A DNA stretch of 64,000 bases from an uncultured Oscillospiraceae bacterium (lineage in GTDB: Bacteria; Bacillota; Clostridia; Oscillospirales; Acutalibacteraceae). Positions 8,620 through 17,777 of the stretch are shown piece by piece. The position numbers and the translations under genes were made by a program. Below the pieces are notes generated by a model. It made no database searches. It was given only the letters and a program-made list of their open reading frames with translations, and was not told the origin of the DNA. The first letter of the stretch is position 1, and every line of letters starts with the position of its first letter. The stretch spans positions 62,001 to 126,000 of the forward strand of contig UQUZ01000002.1 of assembly GCA_900544375.1 (NCBI GenBank). Reading direction: 5' to 3'.

Positions 8620-9612
8620 TTACAGATGAATTAAAATGCGCTGATAGCGGTGGGTCGCATATGCCGTAAAGGCCTCATTTACCTCATCCAGCGGGAATTC
8701 GGCGCCGATCAGATGCTCCAGATCCAACTGGGTCATAAAGTCCGCATTGGCCGTGTAGGGCGCATAGGTCGGATTATAGCAGCTGGTAACAGTATACTCC
8801 TTCCAATAGATATCCGCCAGGTCGAGGGAGACGGTGTTGCCGGGCCGGTAGTTGGAGTACAGCATCAGCCGCCCGCCCCGACACAGCAGATTGGCGGTAT
8901 TCGACATGACCTCCACCGCACCGGAGGCGTCGACAATGTGGTCGAATCCAAATCCATTCGTCAACTGGAGGGTTTGCTCCTTCAGTTGGTCCTGATAGGG
9001 GTCGAGGACCACATCCGCCCCCATCTGCCGAGCAAGTTCCCGCTTGTCCGGCAGCGGATCGCTGACCACCACCAGCCGCGGCAGCCGCTTGCGGATCAAC
9101 TGCAGCAGCATCAGCCCGTTGCTGCCGGCACCATGGATCAGTACTGTCTGCCCAGTCTGCACTTGCATCCGCTCCACGCAGCGCATACAGCAGGCCGCAA
9201 GCCAAAACAGCGCCCCCTGGCGCAGAGGAAGTTGTTGTGGCAGCCGCACGACTTTGCGGTTGTTGATCACGATAAACTCATTTAAGCAGGCATCGCCATT
9301 CAATTCGACACAGAGGTCCTGCCGGTTGCTGCGGCACATAGGGCACATGCCGCAGGGGGAAAACATGGTCCCGCTGACCGGGTCCCCCACAGAAAAGCCT
9401 GCGGATTCGCTGGCGCTTCCCACCTGCGTGATTACACCGCTGAATTCGTTGAGCAAGCCGTAACTGGCGTAGCGGGATTTTAGTTTTCCCATATACATGG
9501 AGTAATCATCCGAGTTGATCGCGCAGTAGTGTACCCGGATTTTCACCTCATCCTCGCTGGTAATCCGAGGCTCCAAAAAATTGCCCACTGTTGCGTGTCC
9601 CGGCTTATACAT
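8620..9612 (-). CDS. MDR-superfamily dehydrogenase (zinc alcohol dehydrogenase-like)
   Basis: A 330-residue medium-chain dehydrogenase/reductase. The structural zinc lobe is intact (Cys87, 90, 93, 101) and the nucleotide fold has GAGSNG (161-166). The catalytic zinc site looks altered: Cys30 is present, but the usual GHE reads LNE (54-56), replacing the His ligand by Asn, and no Glu-Pro pair is seen near residue 140. The enzyme may use another ligand set or lack zinc. ATG at 9612 has an internal GAGGAG; an ATG at 9627 overlaps the AraC stop. It is coupled to the regulator upstream. Substrate unknown, probably a polyol or sugar. Confidence 0.85.
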   Translation of the reverse strand: MYKPGHATVGNFLEPRITSEDEVKIRVHYCAINSDDYSMYMGKLKSRYASYGLLNEFSGVITQVGSASESAGFSVGDPVSGTMFSPCGMCPMCRSNRQDLCVELNGDACLNEFIVINNRKVVRLPQQLPLRQGALFWLAACCMRCVERMQVQTGQTVLIHGAGSNGLMLLQLIRKRLPRLVVVSDPLPDKRELARQMGADVVLDPYQDQLKEQTLQLTNGFGFDHIVDASGAVEVMSNTANLLCRGGRLMLYSNYRPGNTVSLDLADIYWKEYTVTSCYNPTYAPYTANADFMTQLDLEHLIGAEFPLDEVNEAFTAYATHRYQRILIHL

Positions 9613-9623
9613 CCTGACTCCTC

Positions 9624-11087
9624 TCATATGAGCGCTTCTCCCTCCCGTTTTTCTCCAGACAGCTTGCGATACTGCGCGGGCGATTCCCCCATGATTTTGC
9701 GGAATACACGGCTGAAGTACTTGACATCCCAGAACCCCATCTTCTCTGCCACCTGGCTCACCGGCCGTGTGCTCTGCAACAGCATCAGCGCCGCCATATA
9801 GACGCGCAGATGGTTGCGGTACGTAACGATTCCGCAACCCACCTGCTGCTTGAACTGCTTGCTCAGGCTGGATTCTGATAGGTCAAGTTCATCGGCCAGT
9901 TTCTTCAGGCCAATGTTAGAGGCATAGTTGGCGTGCAGATACTCCAACGTTTTCTCTACTGGTGGTAACAGCGGCACCGGTTTTCTTTTTTTTAAAAATG
10001 CCTCCCAGGAAGCGATGGCGAACTGCATCTCATTCTCAATGGAATGAAACTGCTCAGTGGGCTGCTCTGCTGGTTGTGCATTTGGCCTGCTCAGTGTCTG
10101 ATAGATCCAATGCAGCATATGCCGCCCCAATTGCAGAATGGCAAAACTCATTGAGGGCTTGATTTGCCTCAGGTACAGTTCCCGGATCTGCTGGGCTGCC
10201 GTCTTTTCCTCATCACGCAGGGAGGCCAGCAGCAATCGGACAAGTATGGAGAATAGATCAGGATAGACCATCTTGGGGCGGGCAATATCCGAGTTCTCAT
10301 GAAGGAAACGCACATCTGCTGTAAAATAACGCAGGCCGTCCAGACGCTGCAAACGCACAACCGCGTCCTCCATCTCCTCAGCGCGGAGAGGCCCTGCAAG
10401 CAAAAGCTGAGAATTACCGAAATCGCCGTTCATCAGCCACCTCGTCATAACCTGGTCTTCTCCCTCTTCCGAATAGACCAGGATCAGGAAGATATCCTGC
10501 CGCCATCTGAGCCAACGCAGCCAGCCCTCTTGGGCGTGATCGTTTAAAACGCTCTCGATCTGCCTGCGCATCAAAATCGAAACGGCATCCAAATGCAGCC
10601 ATAGAAGATCGCACGCCACATCCGGAAAAGACTGCCGAAGCTGCGCAAGCGATGATTTCTCGTCCTCCAGCAGGCTGCCGGATATCACGCTGCTGGGGGC
10701 GGCGCTGAGCTGCGTCGTGCGGATATCCTCCAGCACCTTCAGCAGCGTGCCGTCAGTTAATTTCGGCACGAAATAGAGGTGGGCCGTACCGCTGTTGGCG
10801 GTCTCTGTCACTGGCTCGTCCACCTGATGCTGCTTATTGGGTAGGATGATAATATAAAGTCGGAGATTTTCCTTTTGCGAGTACTCCAAAAACAGGTCTA
10901 AGTCCGCTGCGCCCAGCGATCCGAACAGCATCAGCACCTGGGGGTGGAGGTCGGTCACCTTCTGTAGCCCGGAAATCGAGTTGAGTTCAATCAGCAGTTG
11001 AAACCCCAACTGTTCCCACGGCAACAGGTTTTTCATATAAATCGCATCGGCATAACTGCGGGTTACCAACAAGACACGTATTTGCAT
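9624..11087 (-). CDS. AraC-family regulator with a degenerate receiver domain
   Basis: About 487 residues in the YesN-like layout: N-terminal CheY-type receiver (1-120), a middle region without recognised motifs, and a C-terminal AraC/XylS double helix-turn-helix (last 100 residues, with FWDVKYFSRVFRKIMG). The receiver lacks the usual DD acidic pair (VTRSYA instead) and the phospho-acceptor Asp (LMLFGS), so control by phosphorylation is unlikely. ATG at 11087, behind GGAAGGG, is preferred to an ATG at 11132. It probably controls the dehydrogenase gene with which its stop overlaps and the transketolase operon. Confidence 0.85.
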   Translation of the reverse strand: MQIRVLLVTRSYADAIYMKNLLPWEQLGFQLLIELNSISGLQKVTDLHPQVLMLFGSLGAADLDLFLEYSQKENLRLYIIILPNKQHQVDEPVTETANSGTAHLYFVPKLTDGTLLKVLEDIRTTQLSAAPSSVISGSLLEDEKSSLAQLRQSFPDVACDLLWLHLDAVSILMRRQIESVLNDHAQEGWLRWLRWRQDIFLILVYSEEGEDQVMTRWLMNGDFGNSQLLLAGPLRAEEMEDAVVRLQRLDGLRYFTADVRFLHENSDIARPKMVYPDLFSILVRLLLASLRDEEKTAAQQIRELYLRQIKPSMSFAILQLGRHMLHWIYQTLSRPNAQPAEQPTEQFHSIENEMQFAIASWEAFLKKRKPVPLLPPVEKTLEYLHANYASNIGLKKLADELDLSESSLSKQFKQQVGCGIVTYRNHLRVYMAALMLLQSTRPVSQVAEKMGFWDVKYFSRVFRKIMGESPAQYRKLSGEKREGEALI

Positions 11088-11610
11088 TCCACATTTCCCT
11101 TCCATCGTATGTGCTTTTGGGTGCCGCTCCAATTGGAGAAGGCCGGATGTTTTCTGCCCACATATACGGTTACTCTTTAGTCAGTATATTGCAAATAAAA
11201 GGAATTGTCTATAAGTAGATTGTGTGTTTTTCATGATAGATATTCAATGTTAGCAACTGAAGCAAGAAGGGTCTCTTGTTCGGAAACAAACGGCAAAAAT
11301 GATACAAACAGGGAATTGATAAAGGGGAAAGGCCCGTCTGTGGAAATTGCGGCTGTTAGGATTGTCTGGCAATTTGGAATATTTATGGAGGAAAACAAAT
11401 CGTCTGGTGTACATAACCGCTTGGGATTTGGAAAACAGTTCTATCTAAATAGGGGATTCGCATTCGATCCATGGACGGGTATGAAGCCTCACAATCCATC
11501 AAATAAAGAAAGCGATGTTTTTTCACTTATATTAGCATCTCCTATATTGTAACAGTGAAACAAAACGGAATTATGAAATAAACAATTTCACTTTTTTAGA
11601 TAGAATGTCT
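11088..11610. other. Gene-poor stretch before the duplication junction
   Basis: No gene I can support. A 115-codon plus-strand frame at 11205-11552 starts at a TTG without a ribosome site and has no recognisable family or hydrophobic pattern. The base composition is more AT-rich than the neighbours, as in a regulatory or decaying region. Confidence 0.5.
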
Positions 11611-11705
11611 TTAGGAGGTGCTGAGCTTATACAAATTCATGTTGTACAATCAGGTCAGACGCTATATGGCATTGCCCTCGCACGTGCTTTTTCGATTATG
11701 GAATA
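11611..11705 (+). pseudogene. LysM-domain gene remnant, truncated at the repeat junction
   Basis: A good ribosome site (AGGAGGTG, 11613-11620) is followed by codons reading IQIHVVQSGQTLYGIALA, the opening of a LysM domain as found at the N-terminus of YaaH/SafA-type spore or cell-wall proteins. There is no ATG, GTG or TTG in frame at the right distance; the first codon of the motif is ATA. After about 22 codons the sequence passes into the copied symporter tail and the frame stops at 11758. I read it as a LysM gene destroyed by the rearrangement. Confidence 0.65.
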
Positions 11706-12071
11706 TGGAAAACCAGCAAACGCTCTGAAGGCGTCTGCTTCGCGTTTCAAACCTTCCTGAGCAAGGTGACGGCGGGTATCGCGGGTGTAGCGACTGGCAT
11801 CGTATTGGATCGGGGCGGATATATTGAGCCGGATCCAACTCAGCTCGATGCAATGGGCAAACAGATTTTGGCAACGCAGTCGCCCGATACGCTCAAATGG
11901 CTCCTCTTTATGGTAACGGTTTTACCAGCCATCGGCTTTGCGCTCACGATGATTCCGATGTTTTTTAACGACTATACGGGCAAGCGGAAGGAAAAAATCC
12001 AGCAGGAGCTCAATGAGCGACACGAGCAGCATGAAACGGAAAAAGCGGAAGCCGGTCAATGAGTAAATGAT
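11706..12071 (+). repeat. Direct repeat, copy 2: displaced 3' end of the GPH symporter
   Basis: Same 366 bases as 2911-3276 with two substitutions. The symporter frame is open to its stop at 12062 and could give 98 residues from GTG 11766, but it lacks most of the membrane domain and has no ribosome site, so it is a non-functional fragment. Near-identity means the copy is recent or kept alike by recombination. Confidence 0.95.
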
Positions 12072-12157
12072 TCTGTATGGAGATTTTTGCAGAATCGTGT
12101 TGAAACGGAAAAAACGTGATAAAGTTTATCCTGAGATGTAAAAAGAATTTTTAAAAA

Positions 12158-12197
12158 ACAGCCGCAAAATGCAAATCATTTTGCGGCTGTTTTTTTG
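12158..12197 (+). terminator. Rho-independent terminator
   Basis: Stem ACAGCCGCAA with its complement around an 11-12 nt loop, followed by TTTTTTT. It lies between the displaced symporter fragment and the lysozyme gene. Confidence 0.8.
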
Positions 12198-12285
12198 AAC
12201 AGAAATAAGATGTGCCGCATAGGATACCGCGAGGGGCTGTCTGTGATCTCTCCAATTGAAATTTGGCCCCAAACGGAGGAATGGT

Positions 12286-13506
12286 ATGGGGAAAAAATGT
12301 TACAGAGCGTTCTGTGCTCTGATGAGCGCTGTTTTGCTGTTTTCCTTTTTGAGCATGATGGCTTTTGCGCTTCCGCCATCCGGCTCGGAGCTTTATCGGG
12401 GAATTGATGTGAGCGAATGGCAGGGGGCAATTGATTTTTCCCGCGTGAGGCAAAGCGGCATACAGGTGGTCTATATTCGCTCTAGTCTTGGCAGCGATTA
12501 TACAGACCCTTATTTCCGCAGGAATTATGAGGGCGCAAAGGCGCAAGGCCTGAAAGTTGGCTTTTATCATTATGTAACGGCCCGCACCGTAGCGCAAGCA
12601 AAGCAGGAGGCGCATTTTTTTGCCTCCACAATTGCGGGCACACAACCGGATTGCAGGCTGGCAATGGATTTTGAATATTTGGATGGCCTTTCAATTGCAC
12701 AGATCAATGAGATCTCCTTGGCTTTCCTGCAAGAGCTTAGCCGCATAACTGGAAAGGAGCTTGTGCTTTATAGCGACGCTTATAACGCGCGTGCTGTTTT
12801 TGACCGGCGTCTGGCGGAAGCATATCCGCTCTGGGTGGCGCAATACGGTGTTGAAACACCTGAGGACAACGGAAAGTGGAGCAGTTGGGTTGGCTTTCAA
12901 TATTCTTCGACCGGCCGAGTCGCTGGGATTCGAGGAAATGTGGATTTAAATCGGTTTACCACAGATATTTTTTTGCGGGAGGCTTCTGCCGCACCCAAGC
13001 CGCCGCAGCCTGCGCCGGAAAAGCATACCAAAATTGCTCTCGTTACCGTTCGCCCCGGAGACACCCTCTGGGGGATCGCACGGCGCTACCACACGACTGT
13101 TGCCGACCTTTTGAGGCTTAACCGGCTGCAAAACCCGAACCTGATCTATGCCGGTGAAATAATCCGTGTACGTGTGCCGCTCCGGGAGGAGCCGGGGGTA
13201 ACTATAACCACCTACACGGTGCGGCGCGGCGACACGCTGACTTCCATTGCCCGGCAATTCGGCATGACGGTCACGAGCATTGTCGCAATCAATGATCTAA
13301 AAAATCCAAACCTGATTTATGTGGGGGAGAAACTGCGTGTACGCGTGATAAAGCCTGTTGCGGATAAAACCTATACCGTCCGCCGGGGCGATACGCTCTG
13401 GGAGATTGCCCAGCGATTTGGCACAACGGTGCCTGCGCTTGTGAGGCTTAACCGACTGAAAAATCCCGATCTGATTTATGTGGGCGATGTGCTTCGCATC
13501 CCCTGA
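12286..13506 (+). CDS. Secreted GH25 lysozyme with three LysM domains
   Basis: About 406 residues: signal peptide (1-30, KK then a hydrophobic core ending AFA), GH25 muramidase domain (about 36-230, catalytic GIDVS near Asp41 and MDFE ending at Glu130), a Pro/Lys linker, and three LysM peptidoglycan-binding modules at about 252-296, 310-354 and 363-406. It should cut the MurNAc-GlcNAc bond in cell-wall turnover or spore processes. The frame is open from TTG 12256, but ATG 12286 has GGAGG 6 nt upstream and starts the signal peptide correctly. It stands alone between two terminators. Confidence 0.93.
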   Translation: MGKKCYRAFCALMSAVLLFSFLSMMAFALPPSGSELYRGIDVSEWQGAIDFSRVRQSGIQVVYIRSSLGSDYTDPYFRRNYEGAKAQGLKVGFYHYVTARTVAQAKQEAHFFASTIAGTQPDCRLAMDFEYLDGLSIAQINEISLAFLQELSRITGKELVLYSDAYNARAVFDRRLAEAYPLWVAQYGVETPEDNGKWSSWVGFQYSSTGRVAGIRGNVDLNRFTTDIFLREASAAPKPPQPAPEKHTKIALVTVRPGDTLWGIARRYHTTVADLLRLNRLQNPNLIYAGEIIRVRVPLREEPGVTITTYTVRRGDTLTSIARQFGMTVTSIVAINDLKNPNLIYVGEKLRVRVIKPVADKTYTVRRGDTLWEIAQRFGTTVPALVRLNRLKNPDLIYVGDVLRIP

Positions 13507-13605
13507 TCTCAGAAAACGCTCATTGAGGAAACTCGCCATGAGACAAATCATGGCTTCGGGCGCGTAAAGCCCGAAATTTGCCTGCGTGGAGGCAAAAACG
13601 TTTTT

Positions 13606-13652
13606 AAAAGGGGCTGTTGCAAAATGCAAGGCATTTTGCAACAGCCCCTTTT
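13606..13652. terminator. Strong bidirectional terminator
   Basis: A perfect 17-bp stem (GGGGCTGTTGCAAAATG and complement), loop CAAGG, with A-run before and T-run after. It serves both the lysozyme gene (plus) and the aminotransferase (minus), which converge here. Confidence 0.9.
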
Positions 13653-13677
13653 CCATTGGCTTGTTCGATCAACTCAA

Positions 13678-14850
13678 CTATTTTTTCAGTTCTTCCAGAA
13701 ATGCGCCGATTCTGCGCAGCGCTTCTTCCAGGTGCTCGGTCGAGTAGCAGTAGGATACGCGGATGAAGCCTTCGCCGCAATCACCGAATGCATTGCCTGG
13801 CACAACGGCAACCTTTTGACTGTCGAGCAGCTTCTGGGCGAAATCGTCGGAGGTCAGGCCGCTTGTACGGATGCAGGGGAAGCAGTAGAATGCCCCCTCC
13901 GGCTCAAAGCAGGTAAGCCCCAGCTTGTTGAAGCCGTCTACAACGAGGCGGCGGCGCATATCGTAAACCGCGCGCATTTCCGCCACATCCCTGTCGCCGT
14001 TTTCCATCGCCTCAATTGCCGCATACTGCGCGGTAGTTGGCGCGCTCATAATGCCGTATTGATGCATTTTTGTAATTGCCGCGATGATATCAGCCGGGCC
14101 GAGCGCATAGCCGAGCCGCCAGCCGGTCATGGAGAAGGCCTTGGAAAAACCGCTGACGATGATGGTGCGCTCCTGCATGCCGTCGATTTCCGCAATGGAA
14201 ACGTGTTGCTCGCCGCCGTATGTAAGTTCGCCATAGATTTCATCGGAGATGACGATGATATCCGTCCCGCGCAGCACTGCCGCAATCCCCTCCAAATCCT
14301 CACGCCGCATGATCGCGCCGGTAGGGTTATTGGGATAGGGCAAAACGAGCAGCTTCGTCTTTGGGGTGATGGCGGCCTTCAGCGCCTCCGGCGTCAGGCG
14401 AAATTGATCCTCTGCCTTGGTGACAATCGGCACTGGCACGCCGTCGCTGATCGTCGTCAGCGGCGCGTAGCAAACAAAGGATGGCTCCGGCACCAGCACC
14501 TCGTCGCCGGGCTCGATCAACACGCGGAAGCATAAATCAAGCGCCTCAGATCCGCCTACGGTGATGATCGCCTGTTTTGATCCGTCATAAGCTACATGGA
14601 AACGGCGCTCATAATAGGCAGCCACCGCCTTGCGCAGCTCCATCAAGCCTGCATTGGAGGTGTATTTCGTGTGCCCATCCATCAGGGATTGGATGCCTAC
14701 GTCGCGGATATGGGCCGGCGTGGGGAAATCCGGCTCGCCAACGCCGAGGGAGATCACATCATCCATCTCTGCCACAATATCGAAAAAGCGGCGGATGCCA
14801 GAGGGCTTAATCTCCTTAATTTTGGAATTGAGCAGGTTTTGATAGTTCAT
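13678..14850 (-). CDS. Aminotransferase class I/II (PatA-like)
   Basis: A 390-residue PLP fold-type I aminotransferase. The Schiff-base lysine is in SGFSKAFSMTGWRLGY, with YPNNPTG and the C-terminal Arg in GFIRVSYCYS as further family marks. Such enzymes transaminate aspartate, aromatic or other amino acids; the substrate is not fixed by the sequence. A histidinol-phosphatase-like gene lies 88 bp upstream on the same strand, but the family is not HisC-specific, so I do not claim a histidine role. Confidence 0.9.
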   Translation of the reverse strand: MNYQNLLNSKIKEIKPSGIRRFFDIVAEMDDVISLGVGEPDFPTPAHIRDVGIQSLMDGHTKYTSNAGLMELRKAVAAYYERRFHVAYDGSKQAIITVGGSEALDLCFRVLIEPGDEVLVPEPSFVCYAPLTTISDGVPVPIVTKAEDQFRLTPEALKAAITPKTKLLVLPYPNNPTGAIMRREDLEGIAAVLRGTDIIVISDEIYGELTYGGEQHVSIAEIDGMQERTIIVSGFSKAFSMTGWRLGYALGPADIIAAITKMHQYGIMSAPTTAQYAAIEAMENGDRDVAEMRAVYDMRRRLVVDGFNKLGLTCFEPEGAFYCFPCIRTSGLTSDDFAQKLLDSQKVAVVPGNAFGDCGEGFIRVSYCYSTEHLEEALRRIGAFLEELKK

Positions 14851-14938
14851 ATTCGTTTTCCTCCCTTATTTATATCAATGCTAAGACTCAACAGGGGACA
14901 GAGGGCGATCCTCAAGGATGCAAAGGCGCGCACGCGGC

Positions 14939-15763
14939 TTATTCAATAGGAATCGGCAGCGGCGTGCGGCCCTGGAAGAGGGTAACGTGTGAAAACCCTG
15001 CCTCCTGTGCGACCTTCATGCCTTCGTTTACCCCTTTGCCGAGATCTTCCGCATAGTGTGCGTCTGACCCTACGGTTACATATTCGCCCCCAAATTCACG
15101 GAAGCGGCGGACGTATGGCAGCGTGGGCAGCGTTTCCCCCAATGGCTGGCGCAGGCCGGAGGTGTTAATTTCAAGCGCCTTGCCGGACCGGGCCGCCTGG
15201 CGCAGGATCTCGTCGATCAGGTCGCTGTGGCGGTTGAGGTCAATATTGCGGTGGTTTTCACCGACCATGTAGCGCAGGGGGTAGGTCAGGTGCGCCAAAA
15301 TATCAAAACCACCCCATTGCACCATAGTGAGTAGTTCCTTTAGGTATTCTTCCACCATCGCGTCCAGGTCGCTGTCTGTGAAGCCGTCATATTCCATGAA
15401 GTAAAAATCCTTGCGGCCCCGCAGGTTGTGCACGGAGCCGATAACAACATCGTAATCGAATTTTGAGAGGATCTGCTCCGCCAGGGCCGGATCATAAGCC
15501 GGCTGGCCGAGCTCAATTCCGGCAGCGACGATCAGTCGGCCTCGGAAAACGGAGCGCGCTTTCACCACCTCAAAGTATGCCTGAAAGGCGGCGCGGTCGT
15601 AGTGGTCTTTATAATAGGCGTCCACTTCGCAGTGGTCTGTAAAGGCGATGGCCCGCAGGCCGGTTTGCTCCGCGCATTCGCAAAGGTACATCGTGGAGTG
15701 GTTGCCGTCCGGCGAGTTATCCGTGTGCGTATGCATATCCATGCGTTTTTTATATTCTGGCAA
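14939..15763 (-). CDS. PHP-domain phosphatase, histidinol-phosphatase (HisK/HisJ) type
   Basis: A 274-residue PHP-superfamily metal phosphoesterase. Metal-binding motifs are MHTHTD (N-terminus), TDHCE, the internal GSVHN and the C-terminal GSDAH. Length and motif spacing match histidinol-phosphate phosphatases, the penultimate histidine step. No other his gene is nearby, and PHP enzymes vary in substrate, so the specific activity is a family-based inference. Confidence 0.82.
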   Translation of the reverse strand: MPEYKKRMDMHTHTDNSPDGNHSTMYLCECAEQTGLRAIAFTDHCEVDAYYKDHYDRAAFQAYFEVVKARSVFRGRLIVAAGIELGQPAYDPALAEQILSKFDYDVVIGSVHNLRGRKDFYFMEYDGFTDSDLDAMVEEYLKELLTMVQWGGFDILAHLTYPLRYMVGENHRNIDLNRHSDLIDEILRQAARSGKALEINTSGLRQPLGETLPTLPYVRRFREFGGEYVTVGSDAHYAEDLGKGVNEGMKVAQEAGFSHVTLFQGRTPLPIPIE

Positions 15764-16059
15764 GATAAAAGCCCCCTTTGCCCAGAGTTTGGGCTTTTCC
15801 GCATCTTCTTATGCCGTAGCTAGCAGCCGGAGATGGAACGACTTACAAAGTTTGCAGAAATCAATGCAGTATTTTCATTCAATATACCACATTTCGACGC
15901 CATGTAACAGTAGTTGGCTAAAAATTTTTTCCAGGGGAGGGCTCTGCCCCTGTTCAATGATCCGCATCTATGGTAGAATAACAATCAATATGCGGGAGTC
16001 GCCTGCTTCATGCGGGCCGTATCCTCATGCAAATTCTGAAGCTTTACGGAGGTTTATTC

Positions 16060-16329
16060 ATGCGAGCAGTGATTACCGTTGTCGGCAAAGATATGGTCGG
16101 CATCCTTTCGAGCGTATCCGATCAATGCGCTAAAAATCAGGTCAACATCATAGAGGTTTCCCAATCGATCCTGCAAGAGATGTTCTGCATGATGATGCTG
16201 GTGGATGTGAGCCATTGCGCCGTGCCCTTTACCGCGTTTGCAGAAAAACTGGAGACGATGGGCAACGAGATGAATCTTTCAATCCACGTTATGCATGAGG
16301 ATATTTTTAACTCCATGCACCGCATTTGA
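16060..16329 (+). CDS. ACT-domain protein (UPF0237 type)
   Basis: An 89-residue single ACT domain starting [17 protein letters not shown], the family that binds small ligands such as amino acids. ATG 16060 has GGAGG 8 nt upstream; an earlier ATG at 16027 lacks one. It is followed 25 bp later by a DUF711/UPF0210 protein. This gene pair is conserved in many Firmicutes, so a shared but still unassigned function is likely. Confidence 0.9.
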   Translation: MRAVITVVGKDMVGILSSVSDQCAKNQVNIIEVSQSILQEMFCMMMLVDVSHCAVPFTAFAEKLETMGNEMNLSIHVMHEDIFNSMHRI

Positions 16330-16354
16330 ATGCAGGAAGGAATGGCTTTTACAT

Positions 16355-17710
16355 ATGATTAACACAAGGGATATCCTGGAGACCATCACGATGATCCAGG
16401 AGGAGAATCTCGATATCCGCACCATCACCATGGGCATCTCGCTGCTCGATTGCTGCGATTCTGATATTCAAAAGGCCTGCGGCCGCATTTATGAGAAAAT
16501 CACGCGCCGGGCGGAGCGCCTTGTGCGCACGGGTGAGGAGATCGAGCGGGAGTTCGGCATCCCGATCATCAACAAGCGTATTTCCGTCACCCCGATTGCG
16601 ATGATCTGCGGAGCGAGCGGGGGAGATCCGGTTGAATACGCTCTCACGCTTGAACGCGCTGCGCAGACGGTTGGCGTCAATTTTATCGGCGGCTATTCGG
16701 CGCTGGTGCAAAAGGGCTTTGCGGCGGGAGATGAAGCGCTCATCCGCAGCATCCCGGAGGCGCTCTCCCGCACGGAGCATGTTTGCTCCTCTGTTAACAT
16801 CGGCTCTACCAAGGCAGGCATTAATATGGATGCGGTAGGTTTGATGGGAGATATCGTGCGCAAGGCTGCCGAAATCACGGCGGATCGCGATTGCATCGGC
16901 TGCGCAAAGCTCGTCGTTTTCTGCAACGCGCCGGATGATAATCCTTTCATGGCGGGTGCATTCCACGGCGCAGGCGAGCCGGATTGCGTCATCAACGTGG
17001 GCGTTTCCGGCCCCGGCGTGGTGCGCGCGGCCCTCGCCAAAGCGCCGGAATGCGATTTAACCGGCGTGGCGGATCTGATTAAGCGTACGGCATTTAAAAT
17101 CACCCGTATGGGCCAGCTGGTTGCCCACGAGGCCTCTAAGCGGCTCCATGTGCCCTTTGGCATTGTGGATCTCTCTCTGGCGCCGACCCCGGCGGTGGGT
17201 GATTCTGTTGCCCATATCCTTGAGGAGATGGGGCTGGAAAAATGCGGAGGCCACGGCACGACTGCCGCTCTTGCGCTTTTAAACGACGCGGTGAAAAAGG
17301 GTGGAACGATGGCCTCTTCCCATGTGGGCGGTCTATCCGGCGCGTTTATCCCGGTCACAGAGGACGCGGGCATGATCGACGCGGCCCGCTGCGGCGCGCT
17401 GAGCATCGAAAAGCTTGAGGCGATGACGGCCGTCTGTTCCGTTGGCCTCGATATGATTGCGATTCCCGGCGATACGCCGGCGGAGGTTATTTCCGCCATC
17501 ATTGCGGATGAGGCCGCTATCGGCATGGTCAATTCCAAAACAACGGCGGTGCGCGTGATTCCTGCGATCGGCAAACAGGTGGGGGAGGAGCTTTCCTTCG
17601 GCGGCCTGTTGGGCGGCGGCCCGGTTATGGCGCTGAAAACCACCTCGCCTGCAAAATTTATTGCGCGCGGCGGGCGGATTCCTGCGCCGTTGCAGAGCCT
17701 GAAAAATTAA
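16355..17710 (+). CDS. PFL-like family protein (DUF711/UPF0210)
   Basis: A 451-residue protein of the DUF711 (UPF0210) family, distantly related in fold to pyruvate formate-lyase-type proteins. The sequence carries conserved blocks such as [30 protein letters not shown] and [15 protein letters not shown] 16355 is preferred; AGGAAGG is about 14 nt upstream. It forms a pair with the ACT protein, which may act as its regulatory subunit (inference). Function is not established. Confidence 0.88.
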   Translation: MINTRDILETITMIQEENLDIRTITMGISLLDCCDSDIQKACGRIYEKITRRAERLVRTGEEIEREFGIPIINKRISVTPIAMICGASGGDPVEYALTLERAAQTVGVNFIGGYSALVQKGFAAGDEALIRSIPEALSRTEHVCSSVNIGSTKAGINMDAVGLMGDIVRKAAEITADRDCIGCAKLVVFCNAPDDNPFMAGAFHGAGEPDCVINVGVSGPGVVRAALAKAPECDLTGVADLIKRTAFKITRMGQLVAHEASKRLHVPFGIVDLSLAPTPAVGDSVAHILEEMGLEKCGGHGTTAALALLNDAVKKGGTMASSHVGGLSGAFIPVTEDAGMIDAARCGALSIEKLEAMTAVCSVGLDMIAIPGDTPAEVISAIIADEAAIGMVNSKTTAVRVIPAIGKQVGEELSFGGLLGGGPVMALKTTSPAKFIARGGRIPAPLQSLKN

Positions 17711-17715
17711 CACAG

Positions 17716-17757
17716 AGCGAAAAGCGCGATACACCGGCGCTTTTCGCTTGACTTTTT
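17716..17757 (+). terminator. Rho-independent terminator
   Basis: Stem AGCGAAAAGCGC with its perfect complement around a 9-nt loop, then TGACTTTTT. It ends the ACT-DUF711 pair. Confidence 0.8.
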
Positions 17758-17777
17758 ACAGAGGAGTGGGATTGTTC

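Noticed and set aside
9612..9837. Upstream extension of the dehydrogenase to a 405-residue protein
   Set aside because: The added N-terminus lies out of frame inside the AraC helix-turn-helix region and has no homology; the internal ATG with GAGGAG is preferred.
11205..11552. A 115-codon plus-strand frame in the gap before the LysM remnant
   Set aside because: TTG start, no ribosome site, no recognisable family or membrane pattern. Left as unassigned sequence.
13507..13605. Extra hairpin or gene remnant between the lysozyme gene and its terminator
   Set aside because: Short inverted segments exist (CGGGCGCGTAAAGCCCG), but nothing coding or clearly regulatory.
16693..17643. A 316-codon minus-strand frame opposite the DUF711 gene
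   Set aside because: Low-complexity Ser/Pro/Thr-rich translation antisense to a recognised family.
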